Positions 7,298 through 16,478 of a DNA stretch of 64,000 bases are shown in pieces. Positions within the stretch are counted from its first letter, which is position 1. Every line of letters begins with the position of its first letter. The stretch is taken from the NCBI RefSeq assembly GCF_040645615.1, contig NZ_JBEYYO010000002.1, positions 310,001 to 374,000 on the forward strand, written 5' to 3'. A program made the translations under genes and the position numbers. The notes beneath the pieces were generated by a model that worked only from the letters and a program-made list of their open reading frames with translations, ran no database searches and was not told the origin of the DNA. The stretch is from Glycomyces sp040645615. Lineage in GTDB: Bacteria > Actinomycetota > Actinomycetes > Mycobacteriales > Micromonosporaceae.

Positions 7298-8563
7298 GTG
7301 GCGCTAGTCGTGCAGAAGTACGGCGGATCATCGGTGGAGAACGCCGAACGCGTCAAGCGCGTGGCCGAACGTATCGTCGCCACGCGAAAGCGGGGGGACG
7401 ACGTGGTCGTGGTGGTCTCGGCCATGGGCGACACCACCGACGAGCTGCTCGACCTGGCCGCGCAGGTCTCGCCGGTGCCCGAGCCGCGCGAGCTCGACAT
7501 GCTGCTGACCGCCGGGGAGCGCATCTCGATGTCGCTGCTGGCCATGGCCATCAACGACCTCGGGTTCCAGGCCCGCTCGTTCACCGGCTCGCAGGCCGGG
7601 ATGCTGACCACGGCCGTGCACGGCGGGGCCCGCATCATCGACGTCACGCCCGGTCGCATCCGCGCCGCGCTCGACGAGGGCTACATCACGATCGTGGCCG
7701 GGTTCCAAGGCGTCAGCCCCGACACCAAGGACATCACCACGCTGGGGCGCGGCGGGTCGGACATGACCGCCGTGGCGCTCGCGGCCGCGCTCGAAGCCGA
7801 CGTATGCGAGATCTACTCGGACGTGGACGGCGTCTTCAGCGCCGACCCCAGGATCGTGCCCAACGCGAGGAAGCTGGACGCGATCACCTTCGAGGAGATG
7901 CTCGAGATGGCCGCCTCGGGCGCGAAGATCCTGTATCTGCGCAGCGTGGAGTACGCCCGCCGCTACGGCATCCCGCTGCACGTCCGCTCGTCGTACTCGA
8001 ACAAGACCGGCACCATCGTGTCGGGTTACATGGAGGAGCTGCCAGTGGAGCAAGCACTCATCAGCGGCGTCGCGCACGACCGCTCCGAAGCGAAGATCAC
8101 CGTCACCCGCGTGCCCGACAAGCCCGGCGCGGCCGCGTCGATCTTCCAGGTCATCGCCGACGCCGAAGTCGACATCGACATGATCGTGCAGAACGTGTCG
8201 ACCGCCGGGAACGGCCACACCGACATCTCCTTCACCCTCCCCAAGGAGTCCGGGCCCAAGGCCACCGGCGAACTCAAGCGCCACCAGGAGGCGATCGGGT
8301 TCGAGAAACTCATCTACGACGAGCACATCGGCAAGATCTCCCTGGTCGGCGCCGGGATGCGCTCGCACCCCGGGGTGACGGCGAACTTCTGCCAGGCCCT
8401 CGCGGACGCGGGCGTGAACATCGAGATCATCTCCACCTCGGAGATCCGCATCTCGGTGGTCTGCCGCGACACCGACCTGGACGCGGCCGTGCGGGCCGTG
8501 CACGACAAGTTCGAACTCGGCGGCGACGAAGCGGCCGTGGTCTACGCGGGGACGGGGCGATAG
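7298..8563 (+). CDS. lysC: Aspartate kinase (alpha subunit; gene also encodes beta)
   Basis: Phosphorylates aspartate, first step to lysine, threonine, methionine and diaminopimelate. 421 residues, the same length as the Corynebacterium glutamicum alpha subunit. The N-terminus has the kinase KYGGSSV motif at residues 7-13, then the amino-acid kinase fold to about residue 240, and two ACT domains (about 265-421) for feedback control. GTG start with GAGGTG six bases upstream. asd follows after two bases, a classic lysC-asd operon. An internal in-frame RBS and GTG at 8045 would give a separate 172-residue ACT-only subunit. Confidence 0.96.
   Translation: MALVVQKYGGSSVENAERVKRVAERIVATRKRGDDVVVVVSAMGDTTDELLDLAAQVSPVPEPRELDMLLTAGERISMSLLAMAINDLGFQARSFTGSQAGMLTTAVHGGARIIDVTPGRIRAALDEGYITIVAGFQGVSPDTKDITTLGRGGSDMTAVALAAALEADVCEIYSDVDGVFSADPRIVPNARKLDAITFEEMLEMAASGAKILYLRSVEYARRYGIPLHVRSSYSNKTGTIVSGYMEELPVEQALISGVAHDRSEAKITVTRVPDKPGAAASIFQVIADAEVDIDMIVQNVSTAGNGHTDISFTLPKESGPKATGELKRHQEAIGFEKLIYDEHIGKISLVGAGMRSHPGVTANFCQALADAGVNIEIISTSEIRISVVCRDTDLDAAVRAVHDKFELGGDEAAVVYAGTGR
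8032..8047 (+). promoter_or_regulatory. Internal RBS and GTG start for the aspartokinase beta subunit
   Basis: GGAGGAG at 8032-8038, six bases, then GTG at 8045 in the lysC frame. Translation from here yields 172 residues (both ACT domains), exactly the length of the known C. glutamicum beta subunit; alpha2beta2 aspartokinases with such overlapping genes are established in Corynebacterium and Bacillus. Confidence 0.75.
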
Positions 8564-8565
8564 TC

Positions 8566-9630
8566 ATGGCGCGCAAGCTGAACGTCGCGATCGTCGGCGC
8601 CACCGGCGTCGTCGGCTCGATCATGCGGCGGCTCATCGCCGCCGAGCGCGGCAACTGGGGCGAGGTGCGACTCATCGCGTCGGCCCGCTCCGCCGGGAAG
8701 CAGCTCGAGGTGGGCGACGAGGTCCTCACCGTGCAGGCCATCGGCGCCGAAGCGTTCGACGGGATCGACATCGCGCACTTCGACCTGCCCGACGAGGTCA
8801 GCGCCGAATGGGTGCCGGTCGCGGCCGCCAAGGGCGTGGTCGTGATCGACAAGTCCGGGCACTTCCGCATGGACCCCGAGGTGCCGCTGGTGTGCCGGGA
8901 GGCGAATCCCGGCGACGCCGCCAACCGTCCCAAGGGGATCATCGCGAACGCGAACTGCACCACCCTGGCGCTCATCCCGACCCTCGCGGCCCTGAACGCC
9001 CAGTTCGGGCTGGAGTCGATGTCGGTGGCGTCGTACCAGGCCGCGTCGGGTTCGGGCAAGGAAGGCCTGGAGGCGCTGTACGCGCAGCTCCAGAAGATCG
9101 CCGGCGCCGAGGGCATCGGCACCGCGGGCAACGACCTGCGCCTGGTGCTCGGCGAGGAGTTCAACGCGCCGTTCGGGGCGCCGCTGGCGCTCAACGTGGT
9201 GCCCAAGGTCGGCGGCTGGAAGGACGGCGGCTGGACCTCCGAAGAGCTGAAGGTGCGCAACGAGTCCCGCAAGATCCTCGGTCTCCCCGAACTGAAGGTC
9301 GCCTCGACCTGCGTGCGGGTGCCGGTCGCGGTGGGCCACTCGCAGGTCGTGCACGCGACCTTCGCCAACGAGGTCACGGTCGAGGCCGCGCGGCGCGTGC
9401 TCGAAGCGGCCGACGGCGTCGACCTCGTCGACGACCCCGAGAACATGGTCTTCCCGATGCCGATCGACTCGGTCGGCAAGGGCGGCACCCAGGTCGGGCG
9501 CCTGCGCCAGTCGATCGACTTCCCCAACTCCCTGGAGTTCTTCGTAGTCGCCGACAACCTCATGAAGGGCGCGGCCCTGAACTCCATCGAGACCGCCGAC
9601 CTGGTCCGGCGCGAACTCGAAGCGGCATAG
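8566..9630 (+). CDS. asd: Aspartate-semialdehyde dehydrogenase
   Basis: Reduces aspartyl phosphate to the semialdehyde with NADPH. 354 residues, normal length. The N-terminal nucleotide motif VGATGVVGS starts at residue 9, and the catalytic cysteine is Cys131 in NANCTT. The ATG lies two bases after the lysC stop and there is little SD, so translation is probably coupled to lysC. A strong terminator follows. Confidence 0.96.
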   Translation: MARKLNVAIVGATGVVGSIMRRLIAAERGNWGEVRLIASARSAGKQLEVGDEVLTVQAIGAEAFDGIDIAHFDLPDEVSAEWVPVAAAKGVVVIDKSGHFRMDPEVPLVCREANPGDAANRPKGIIANANCTTLALIPTLAALNAQFGLESMSVASYQAASGSGKEGLEALYAQLQKIAGAEGIGTAGNDLRLVLGEEFNAPFGAPLALNVVPKVGGWKDGGWTSEELKVRNESRKILGLPELKVASTCVRVPVAVGHSQVVHATFANEVTVEAARRVLEAADGVDLVDDPENMVFPMPIDSVGKGGTQVGRLRQSIDFPNSLEFFVVADNLMKGAALNSIETADLVRRELEAA

Positions 9631-9640
9631 AAACGAACGA

Positions 9641-9681
9641 AGCGGCGGCCCGGGGCTTTGCCCCGGGCCGCCGCTTGTTTT
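9641..9681 (+). terminator. lysC-asd rho-independent terminator
   Basis: A perfect 16-bp stem (9641-9656 with 9660-9675), a TTT loop and a TGTTTT tail, 10 bases after the asd stop. Confidence 0.9.
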
Positions 9682-9757
9682 GCGGGCATCACGAACATCG
9701 GCCGTTTCGCGAATCGAAGGCCCCTCGGCAAAACCCTGACAGAGGGGTACGACAACC

Positions 9758-9883
9758 CGCAGTGCGAAGCGTAAGGAGCGGGGCGGAATTCGGGCAGCGC
9801 GAGTGTCCACAGACGCCGACCGCCGGGCCCCCGATTTCAAGGGTGCCCGGCGGGTGCGACATCGCGCAGTGCGAAGCGTTAGG
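9758..9883. repeat. Short direct repeat, two copies
   Basis: CGCAGTGCGAAGCGTAAGG at 9758-9776 recurs with one change at 9865-9883, where it covers the stop codon of the ABC permease gene. The copy may be a scar of a small duplication of that gene's end. The gap 9682-9878 holds nothing else recognisable. Confidence 0.5.
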
Positions 9884-10661
9884 CGTCGCGTTTCTTGAAC
9901 AGGGTCCAGGCCGCGGCGATGATGATCGCGGCGAAGGCGGCGAACACCGCTCCGGAGCCCCAGCGGTCGAAGAAGCCGTAGTCGGTGCCCATGCCCAGGT
10001 CGGCGTCGCCGACCGTCATCAGGAGCGAGCCGGCCGTGAACGGAAGGAACTTCACGGCCGGGACCAGCCAGTCGAGCGCCGGGATCGTGGACAGGCCCAG
10101 GATCAGGTTCTCCAGGATCAGCGGCATCAGGAAGATCACGACCAGCGCCGAAGGCACGCCGCGGAACAGCAGACCCAGGCCCAGGCCCACGAGCATGTAC
10201 ACCAGCGTGTACACCATGTAGCCCAGCAGCGCCGAGCGCACCGGGTCGTCGAACAGGCCCGGGATCTCGCCGAAGAAGATCATCACGATCCCCGCGTTGA
10301 GCGCCATCGACACCACGGTCGCCACGACCGTCACCGCCGACATCACCAGGACCTTCGCCAGGATCAGGCGCGAGCGCTGCGGCAGCGCCGTCAGCGTCGG
10401 CTGGATCGTGCCGTGCCGGTACTCGTGGCCGGTCGCGAAGATGCCGATCACGGCCAAGAACACGGCCAGGAACGGGATCCCGAACGTCGCGCCGCCGTTG
10501 ATCGCCACGGCGATGATCTCGGGGAACAGCTCCTCGTCCCCGGCCGCGAAACCGAAGATCACCGGGATCGCGGCCGCGGCCAAGAGGCCGATCCCGATCA
10601 GCCAGTACGTGGAGCGCAGCGTGGTCAGGCGCGTCCACTCGTATCGAAGGGCATCAAGCAT
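9879..10661 (-). CDS. ABC-2 type transporter permease
   Basis: 260 residues with about six hydrophobic segments, beginning after a cytoplasmic MLDALRYEWTRLTTLRSTYW segment typical of ABC-2 permeases; the long first periplasmic/loop region and GHEYRHGTI turn between helices also fit. The ATG at 10661 overlaps the stop of the ATPase gene by 8 bases, so the two are translated together. They would form an exporter whose substrate is unknown. Confidence 0.85.
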   Translation of the reverse strand: MLDALRYEWTRLTTLRSTYWLIGIGLLAAAAIPVIFGFAAGDEELFPEIIAVAINGGATFGIPFLAVFLAVIGIFATGHEYRHGTIQPTLTALPQRSRLILAKVLVMSAVTVVATVVSMALNAGIVMIFFGEIPGLFDDPVRSALLGYMVYTLVYMLVGLGLGLLFRGVPSALVVIFLMPLILENLILGLSTIPALDWLVPAVKFLPFTAGSLLMTVGDADLGMGTDYGFFDRWGSGAVFAAFAAIIIAAAWTLFKKRDA

Positions 10662-11601
10662 TCTGGGCACCGCCGGTCTCGGTCGCAGGGCTGGGGAGCG
10701 GCTCGGCCGCGACGAACTGCTCCGAAGAGCCGGTCGCGGACATGAACGCCTCTTCGAGCGAGGCGGAACGGGTGGACAGCTCGGCCAGCTCCACCCCTTC
10801 GGTGAAGGCCAGGTGCCCGACCGCGCCGATCTCCATCCCGGAGATCACGAGCTCGCCGGTCGCACCCTTGGCGACCTCCGCGCCCGCGCCTTCGAGCGTC
10901 GGCACGAAGTCGTCGGCCACCGGGGAGCGCACGATCACCGACGACTGCGTGAAGTCGCGCACGAACTGCTCGACGTCGCCGTTGAAGATCATCGTGCCGC
11001 GGCCGATGACCACCAGCTCGTCGGCCATCAACTGCATCTCCGACAGCAGGTGGCTGGAGACGAAGATCGTGCGGCCCTCGGAGGCCAGCTGCTTGAGCAG
11101 GTCGCGCATCCAGTGGATGCCGTGCGGGTCGAGCCCGTTGGTGGGCTCGTCGAGCAGCAGGATGCCCGGGTCGCCGAGCAGCGCCTGTGCCAGGCCGAGC
11201 CGCTGCGCCATGCCGAGTGAGTAGCCCTTCGGCTTCTTGCGCTTGACCGAGCCGAGGCCGACCAGTTCCATCACTTCGTCGACGCGCTTGTCGGCGACGC
11301 CGTTGGCGCTGGCGAGCATCCTGAGGTGGTTGCGGGCCGAGCGGGTGGGGTGGAAGGGCTTGGCCTCGAGGAGGGTGCCCACTTTGTTCATGGGGCGGCG
11401 CAGGTCGGTGAAGCGGACGCCGTCGAAGAGGGTTTCGCCGCCGCCGTGGTCGAGTCCGAGCATGAGCCGCATGGTGGTGGACTTCCCGGACCCGTTGGGG
11501 CCGAGGAAGCCGGTGACGACGCCGGGCTTGACGTCGAAGCTGAGTTGGTCTACGGCCACCGTCTTGCGGTAGCGCTTGTGTAGACCCTTCGCGGTGATCA
11601 A
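10654..11601 (-). CDS. ABC transporter ATP-binding protein (ABC-2/DrrA type)
   Basis: 315 residues. Walker A GPNGSGKSTT near residue 34, signature-like SLGMAQRLGLA near residue 128 (the usual SGG replaced, as in many DrrA/CcmA-type ATPases), Walker B ILLLDEPTNGLDP and a SSHLL H-loop. The C-terminal 100 residues are the extension seen in ABC-2 exporters. Start is a TTG at 11601 with TTGGAG five bases upstream. First gene of a two-gene operon with the permease. Confidence 0.9.
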   Translation of the reverse strand: MITAKGLHKRYRKTVAVDQLSFDVKPGVVTGFLGPNGSGKSTTMRLMLGLDHGGGETLFDGVRFTDLRRPMNKVGTLLEAKPFHPTRSARNHLRMLASANGVADKRVDEVMELVGLGSVKRKKPKGYSLGMAQRLGLAQALLGDPGILLLDEPTNGLDPHGIHWMRDLLKQLASEGRTIFVSSHLLSEMQLMADELVVIGRGTMIFNGDVEQFVRDFTQSSVIVRSPVADDFVPTLEGAGAEVAKGATGELVISGMEIGAVGHLAFTEGVELAELSTRSASLEEAFMSATGSSEQFVAAEPLPSPATETGGAQNA

Positions 11602-11860
11602 GGGCGCTCCAAGGTTGCTGGGTCTGTATGTCCGGGCCAGTCTATGGAAGCGAAACCCCTGCGCACATGAGCGCGCAGACCGATTTCACTCTCCTCCTCA
11701 GGGAGGAGGCCGAGGCCGGGGCGGTACCGGGGTACTACCCGAGGCGTTTTCGCGCCCGGGTGTTCACGCGCGGTTCACCACGCGCTCCGGTTCGGGTCGC
11801 CTTGGGCCGCTGAACTGGGGCGGTTCCCTCCCGTCCCCAACTGAAGACAGGAACCGCGCC

Positions 11861-13591
11861 GTGCACAAGCGCCTGCTCGTTCCCCCTGTGGCCCTCGCTC
11901 TCGCGTTCCTCGCGGTCCCGGCCGTCCCCGCCGCCGCGCAGGACGACGCGATCTCGCTGAACGTCCTCGGCACCTACGAGTCCGGCGTCTTCGCCGCCGG
12001 AGCCGCCGAGATCGTCTCGTACGACCCCCAGACGCAGCGGGTGTACACCGTCAATGCCGAAGCGGCCGTGGTGGACGTCCTCGACGTCGCCGACCCGACC
12101 TCCCCCGAGAAGCTGTTCACCCTCGACGCGGCCGAGGCGATCGGCGTCAGCGGCGCGGTCGCCAACTCCGTGGCCGTCCACAGTGGTGTGATCGCGGTGG
12201 CCGCCGAGGCCCCCGACAAGGTCAGCCCCGGCTGGGTGGTGCTGTTCTCCACCGACGGCGACCTCATCGCCAGCCTCCAGGTCGGGTCCCTGCCCGACTC
12301 GCTCGCGTTCTCCCCGGACGGGAAGTACGTGGTCGTCGCCAACGAGGCCGAGCCCGCCGACGACTACTCGTCCGACCCCGACGGCACGGTCTCGATCATC
12401 GACGTCGCCGCCCTCGAAGTGCGCACCGCCGACTTCGCCGCTTATGCCTCGGGCGAGCGCGACCTGCCCGAGGGCTTCCGCGTCTTCGGCCCCGATGACG
12501 ACATCGCCGCGGGGATCGAGCCGGAGTACGTGACCGTGCCCGACGCGACCACCGCCTACGTCACGCTCCAGGAGAACAACGCGATCGCCGTGGTCGACCT
12601 GGCCGCGGCCGAGATCGCCGACATCCACGCGCTCGGCACCAAGGACCACCTCGCGCCGGGCAACGAGCTCGACGCCTCCGACAGGGACGGCGCGATCAAC
12701 CTCGCGTCCTGGCCGGTCAAGGGCCTGTACCTGCCCGACTCGATCGCCTCGTACACCTCGGGCGGGCAGACGTACCTCGTCACCGCGAACGAGGGCGACG
12801 TGCGCGAGTGGGGCGAGTACACCGAGGAGGCGCGGGTCAAGGACCTGGAGCTGTGCGAGGACGCGTTCGCCGGGTACGACCTGGCCGAGCTCCAGTCCGA
12901 CGCGAACCTGGGGCGCTTGAAGGTCACCAGCACGCTCGGGCAGACCGAGGCGGGCTGCTACGACGAGTTGTACTCGTTCGGGGCCCGCTCGTTCACGATC
13001 TGGACCGCAGGCGGCGACCTGGTCTTCGACTCCGGCTCGGACTTCGAGGCGCTGCTGGCCCGCGACTGGGCCGAGCACTTCAACGCCGACAACGAGGGCA
13101 ACGACTTCGACGACCGCTCCGACGACAAGGGCCCCGAGCCCGAGGCGATCGAGGTCGGCACGATCGGGGACCGCACGTACGCGTTCATCGGCCTGGAGCG
13201 CCAGGGCGGCGTGATGGTCTACGACGTGACCGACCCGGCGAACGCGACGTTCGTCGACTACGCGAACCGGCGCGACTTCGGCGTCGAGCCCGGAGAGGGC
13301 GACGCGGGCGACCTGGGCCCGGAGAGCATCGAGTTCGTGGCCGCGGCCGACTCGCCCACGGGCGAGGCGATGATCGTGGTCGGCAACGAGGTCTCGGGCA
13401 CGACCACGATCTACGGCATCGAAGGCGGCCCGACCGACGGCGGCGGCACCGAGCAGCCGAGCGACGACGCCTCGGGCGGCGAAAAGCTCCCCGAGACCGG
13501 CACGGGCGCGACCGCGCTCCTGGCGGGCCTGGCCGCGCTCCTGGCGGTCGGCGGCGGCCTCCTGATCGCGATGCGCCGACGCGCCGCCTAG
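11861..13591 (+). CDS. LPETG-anchored surface protein, choice-of-anchor-I/beta-propeller type
   Basis: 576 residues from a GTG. Order: signal peptide (about 1-30, cleavage near PAAAQ); a long beta-propeller-like body with repeated VYTVNA, SPDGKYVVVAN and SFTIWTAGGDLVFDSGSDFE segments; a Gly/Asp spacer; then KLPETGTG, a hydrophobic helix and the charged tail RRRAA. That end is a complete sortase signal, so the protein should be covalently fixed to peptidoglycan. The body resembles the family named 'choice-of-anchor I', sometimes linked to phosphatases, but no catalytic motif was recognised. ACAGGA is a weak SD. The 259 bp before it hold no gene. Confidence 0.82.
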   Translation: MHKRLLVPPVALALAFLAVPAVPAAAQDDAISLNVLGTYESGVFAAGAAEIVSYDPQTQRVYTVNAEAAVVDVLDVADPTSPEKLFTLDAAEAIGVSGAVANSVAVHSGVIAVAAEAPDKVSPGWVVLFSTDGDLIASLQVGSLPDSLAFSPDGKYVVVANEAEPADDYSSDPDGTVSIIDVAALEVRTADFAAYASGERDLPEGFRVFGPDDDIAAGIEPEYVTVPDATTAYVTLQENNAIAVVDLAAAEIADIHALGTKDHLAPGNELDASDRDGAINLASWPVKGLYLPDSIASYTSGGQTYLVTANEGDVREWGEYTEEARVKDLELCEDAFAGYDLAELQSDANLGRLKVTSTLGQTEAGCYDELYSFGARSFTIWTAGGDLVFDSGSDFEALLARDWAEHFNADNEGNDFDDRSDDKGPEPEAIEVGTIGDRTYAFIGLERQGGVMVYDVTDPANATFVDYANRRDFGVEPGEGDAGDLGPESIEFVAAADSPTGEAMIVVGNEVSGTTTIYGIEGGPTDGGGTEQPSDDASGGEKLPETGTGATALLAGLAALLAVGGGLLIAMRRRAA

Positions 13592-13604
13592 TCCGCGTCG
13601 ACCG

Positions 13605-13640
13605 ATCCCGGTCCCGCCTTGGGCGGGGCCGGGATTTTTC
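13605..13640 (+). terminator. Rho-independent terminator of the LPETG gene
   Basis: Stem 13605-13618 with 13622-13635 (14 bp, one G-T), TT loop region and a T5 tract. Confidence 0.85.
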
Positions 13641-13844
13641 GCGGGCCTTGCCTGGGCGGCCATCCCTAGCCCCCGCCCACCCGGAGGGGAAACATAGGTG
13701 CGAGCATCGCCGCCGGGTCCGACAGAAACCGCCCCCGGGCCGTCCCGAGGGCCGAAATGTCACCCGAAAGCGTGCGCCTACGCGAGCGGGGCTCGCGCCG
13801 CTGACACGCGGGGTCGGGCTCGCGGTGCTAAAGCCCCGGTTGTC

Positions 13845-13850
13845 TAGACT
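13845..13850 (+). promoter_or_regulatory. Candidate -10 box, leaderless cysS mRNA
   Basis: TAGACT ends six bases before the cysS GTG, which would itself be the transcription start. No SD precedes the GTG. The 200 bp upstream (13641-13844) hold no gene. Confidence 0.55.
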
Positions 13851-13856
13851 TGACGG

Positions 13857-15254
13857 GTGAGCCTGCGACTGTACGACACCGGCACCCGATCCGTTCGCGA
13901 ATTCCAGCCCCGGAATCCCGGCCGCGTGGGCGTGTACCTGTGCGGTCTCACCGTCCAGGGGCCCCCGCACATCGGGCACCTGCGGTCAGGCGTGTCCTAC
14001 GACGTGCTCGTGCGCTGGCTGCGGCGCACCGGCTACGACGTCACCTACGTGCGCAACGTCACCGACATCGACGACAAGATCCTCGTCCGCGGCGAGGAGC
14101 AGGGTCGCCCGTGGTGGGCCATCGCCTACGAGAACGAGCGCGTCCTGGCCCGCGACTACGCCGCCCTCGGGGTCCTCGCGCCCACCTACGAGCCGCGCGC
14201 GACCGGGCACATCACCCAGATGACCGACCTCATCGCCACCCTCATCGAGCGCGGCCACGCCTACGCGACCCCCTCGGGCGACGTCTGGTTCTCCGTCTCC
14301 TCCTGGCCCGCCTACGGCGAGCTCTCCCACCGCCGCCCCGAGGACATGCTCTCGACCCCCGAGGCCGGCGACAAGCGCGACTCGCGCGACTTCGGCCTGT
14401 GGAAGGCCCACAAGAGCGGCGAGCCCGCCGACGCGGCCTGGACCTCCCCGTGGGGCCCCGGGCGCCCCGGCTGGCACATCGAGTGCTCGGCGATGGCCCG
14501 CCGCTACCTCGGCGACGCGTTCGACATCCACGGCGGCGGCACCGACATCATGTTCCCCCACCACGAGAACGAGCTCGCCCAGTCGCGCGCGGCCGGGCTC
14601 GGGTTCGCCGAGTACTGGGTCCACAACGGGATGCTCAACCTCGCCGGCACCAAGATGAGCAAGTCCCTGGGCAACACCCTCAGCGTGGCCGCCTTGGGGG
14701 AGAAGGGCTTCGGCCCCGCCGCGATCCGCTACTACCTCACCAGCGTCCAGTACCGCTCGGCCGTCGACTTCTCCGAGGACGCCCTCGGCGAGGCCCAGGC
14801 CGCGTGGGAGCGACTGGCGAACTTCGTCCACCGCGCCGCCGAGGCCCTCGGCGCCGAGGCGACCATCGGCGGGGCCCTCAGCCCCGCTTTCTGCGCCGCG
14901 ATGGATGACGACTTGAACACACCCGCGGCCGTCGCGGCGATCCACGACGCCGCCCGCACGGGCAACACCGCACTCGACGCGGGGGACGACGCCGCCGCGT
15001 CCAGCGCCGCCGCCGGTGTCCGAGCTATGCTCGACCAGCTCGGCCTCGACCCGCTCGACCCGCACTGGGACGACCCGGGGGACGCGAAGCTGACCGGCGC
15101 CGTCGACGCGCTGGTGAAGCTCGCGCTCGATCAGCGCGCCGAAGCCAGGGCCCGCAAGGACTACGCGGCTGCCGACCGCGTCCGCGACGAGCTCGCGCAC
15201 GCCGGCGTCACCGTCAAGGACACCCCTCGCGGTCCCGTATGGACCGTCGACTAG
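13857..15254 (+). CDS. cysS: Cysteinyl-tRNA synthetase
   Basis: Charges tRNA-Cys. 465 residues, normal for the family. Class I signatures: Cys29 zinc ligand in YLCGLTVQG, HIGH at residues 38-41, a second zinc Cys in HIECSAM, His in MFPHHENE, and KMSKS near residue 267. The form GLTVQGPPHIGHLRSG matches actinobacterial CysS and differs from the MshC mycothiol ligase paralogue. rlmB follows after 43 bases, the usual actinobacterial pair. Probably leaderless. Confidence 0.96.
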   Translation: MSLRLYDTGTRSVREFQPRNPGRVGVYLCGLTVQGPPHIGHLRSGVSYDVLVRWLRRTGYDVTYVRNVTDIDDKILVRGEEQGRPWWAIAYENERVLARDYAALGVLAPTYEPRATGHITQMTDLIATLIERGHAYATPSGDVWFSVSSWPAYGELSHRRPEDMLSTPEAGDKRDSRDFGLWKAHKSGEPADAAWTSPWGPGRPGWHIECSAMARRYLGDAFDIHGGGTDIMFPHHENELAQSRAAGLGFAEYWVHNGMLNLAGTKMSKSLGNTLSVAALGEKGFGPAAIRYYLTSVQYRSAVDFSEDALGEAQAAWERLANFVHRAAEALGAEATIGGALSPAFCAAMDDDLNTPAAVAAIHDAARTGNTALDAGDDAAASSAAAGVRAMLDQLGLDPLDPHWDDPGDAKLTGAVDALVKLALDQRAEARARKDYAAADRVRDELAHAGVTVKDTPRGPVWTVD

Positions 15255-15297
15255 GCATGTGCGCCTTCACGAACACGAGCCAGGGGATCTTTTACCG

Positions 15298-16302
15298 ATG
15301 AGCACCAAGGGCGGGCACCCGAACCGTCGCAAGACCAGCAAGGCCGGCCCGAAGATCGGCTCCGGCGGGGGCAAGAAGGGCCTCGCCGGGAAGGGCCGCA
15401 CCCTCAAGGCCACCGAGCGCCCCTGGCACAAGGAGTACCAAGGCGACGACAAGCCGCGCAAGACCCAGTGGAAGCAGTCCAAGGAGCGCGCCAAGGCCGC
15501 CTCCGAGGGCCGCTCGACCAACATCGGCAAGACCAAGCCCCGGCGCGAGAGCCGCCGTGACGACGAGCCCGAGCTGATCCTCGGCCGCAACCCCGTCCTG
15601 GAGGCCCTGCGCGCCAAGGTGCCCGCCACCGCGCTGTACGTGGCGTTCGGGACCGAGCTCGACGACCGGGTGGCCGAGTCGGTGCGCCTGGCCGGGAACC
15701 GCGACCTCCCCATCAAGGAACTCGCCCGCCGCGACCTCGACCGCCGCACCGGCAACGCCCTCCACCAGGGCATCGGCCTCCAGATCGAGCCGTTCGAGTA
15801 CACCGAGTTCGACGACCTGCTGGAGATCAGCCGCACTTCGGGCACCGCGCCGCTGCTGGTGGCCCTCGACGGCGTCACCGACCCGCGCAACCTCGGCGCG
15901 ATCATCCGCTCGACCGCCGCGTTCGGCGGCCACGGCCTGATCATCCCGTCCAAGCGCGCCGCCTCGGTGACCGCCGTGGCCTGGCGGACCTCCGCCGGGG
16001 CCGCCGCGCGCCTGCCGGTGTCGAAGATCGTCAACCTCACCCGCACCATCCAGGCCTGCCAGCAGGCCGGGTTCATGACCGTGGCGCTCGACGGCGGCGG
16101 CGACGTGGACGTGTTCGACCTGCCCGTGGCCACCGACCCGCTGCTCATCGTGGTCGGCGACGAGGGCAAGGGCGTCTCGCGTCTGGTCTCGGAGACCTGC
16201 GACCACCGCGTGGGCATCCCGATCGCCAGCGAGGTCGAATCGCTCAACGCCTCGATCGCGGCCTCGATCGCCCTCGCCGAGGTCCAGCGCCAGCGCCGCT
16301 GA
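15298..16302 (+). CDS. rlmB: 23S rRNA 2'-O-methyltransferase (RlmB/TrmH family, SPOUT)
   Basis: 334 residues. The first 90 are a lysine/arginine-rich extension (KTSKAGPKIGSGGGKKG...) that likely binds RNA; then the L30e-like substrate-binding domain (LILGRNPVLEAL); then the knotted SPOUT domain with motif 1 DPRNLGAIIRSTAAFG, motif 2 IVVGDEGKGVSRLV and motif 3 IPIASEVESLNASIAASI. By family it 2'-O-methylates G2251 (E. coli numbering) of 23S rRNA. AGGGGAT precedes the ATG. Confidence 0.92.
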   Translation: MSTKGGHPNRRKTSKAGPKIGSGGGKKGLAGKGRTLKATERPWHKEYQGDDKPRKTQWKQSKERAKAASEGRSTNIGKTKPRRESRRDDEPELILGRNPVLEALRAKVPATALYVAFGTELDDRVAESVRLAGNRDLPIKELARRDLDRRTGNALHQGIGLQIEPFEYTEFDDLLEISRTSGTAPLLVALDGVTDPRNLGAIIRSTAAFGGHGLIIPSKRAASVTAVAWRTSAGAAARLPVSKIVNLTRTIQACQQAGFMTVALDGGGDVDVFDLPVATDPLLIVVGDEGKGVSRLVSETCDHRVGIPIASEVESLNASIAASIALAEVQRQRR

Positions 16303-16346
16303 GCCGCGCCTCGGTCGCGCTCGCCGAAGTCCAGCACCGCCGATCC

Positions 16347-16368
16347 CCTATAGGATATATCCTATAGG
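16347..16368. promoter_or_regulatory. Perfect 22-bp AT-rich palindrome, probable operator
   Basis: CCTATAGGATA followed by its exact complement, TATCCTATAGG. Eleven base pairs per half with no mismatch in a ~70% GC region, 110 bp before the Hsp70-fusion start and 44 bp after rlmB. Size and symmetry suit a dimeric repressor; no regulator gene adjoins it. Confidence 0.6.
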
Positions 16369-16478
16369 ATTCGCGGTGGTGTGGCCCAGTGCGAGCCCGG
16401 CGGCGGTCCCCTGCCGCTCGCGCCTGCCGATTAACCTGTAACGATCCTGCACGCCCTATCCCCCGGAGCTGCGCCACC

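Noticed and set aside
8542..10638. Long minus-strand frame across asd and the ABC permease
   Set aside because: Shadow of high-GC codon bias; overlaps two well-supported genes and lacks any family motif.
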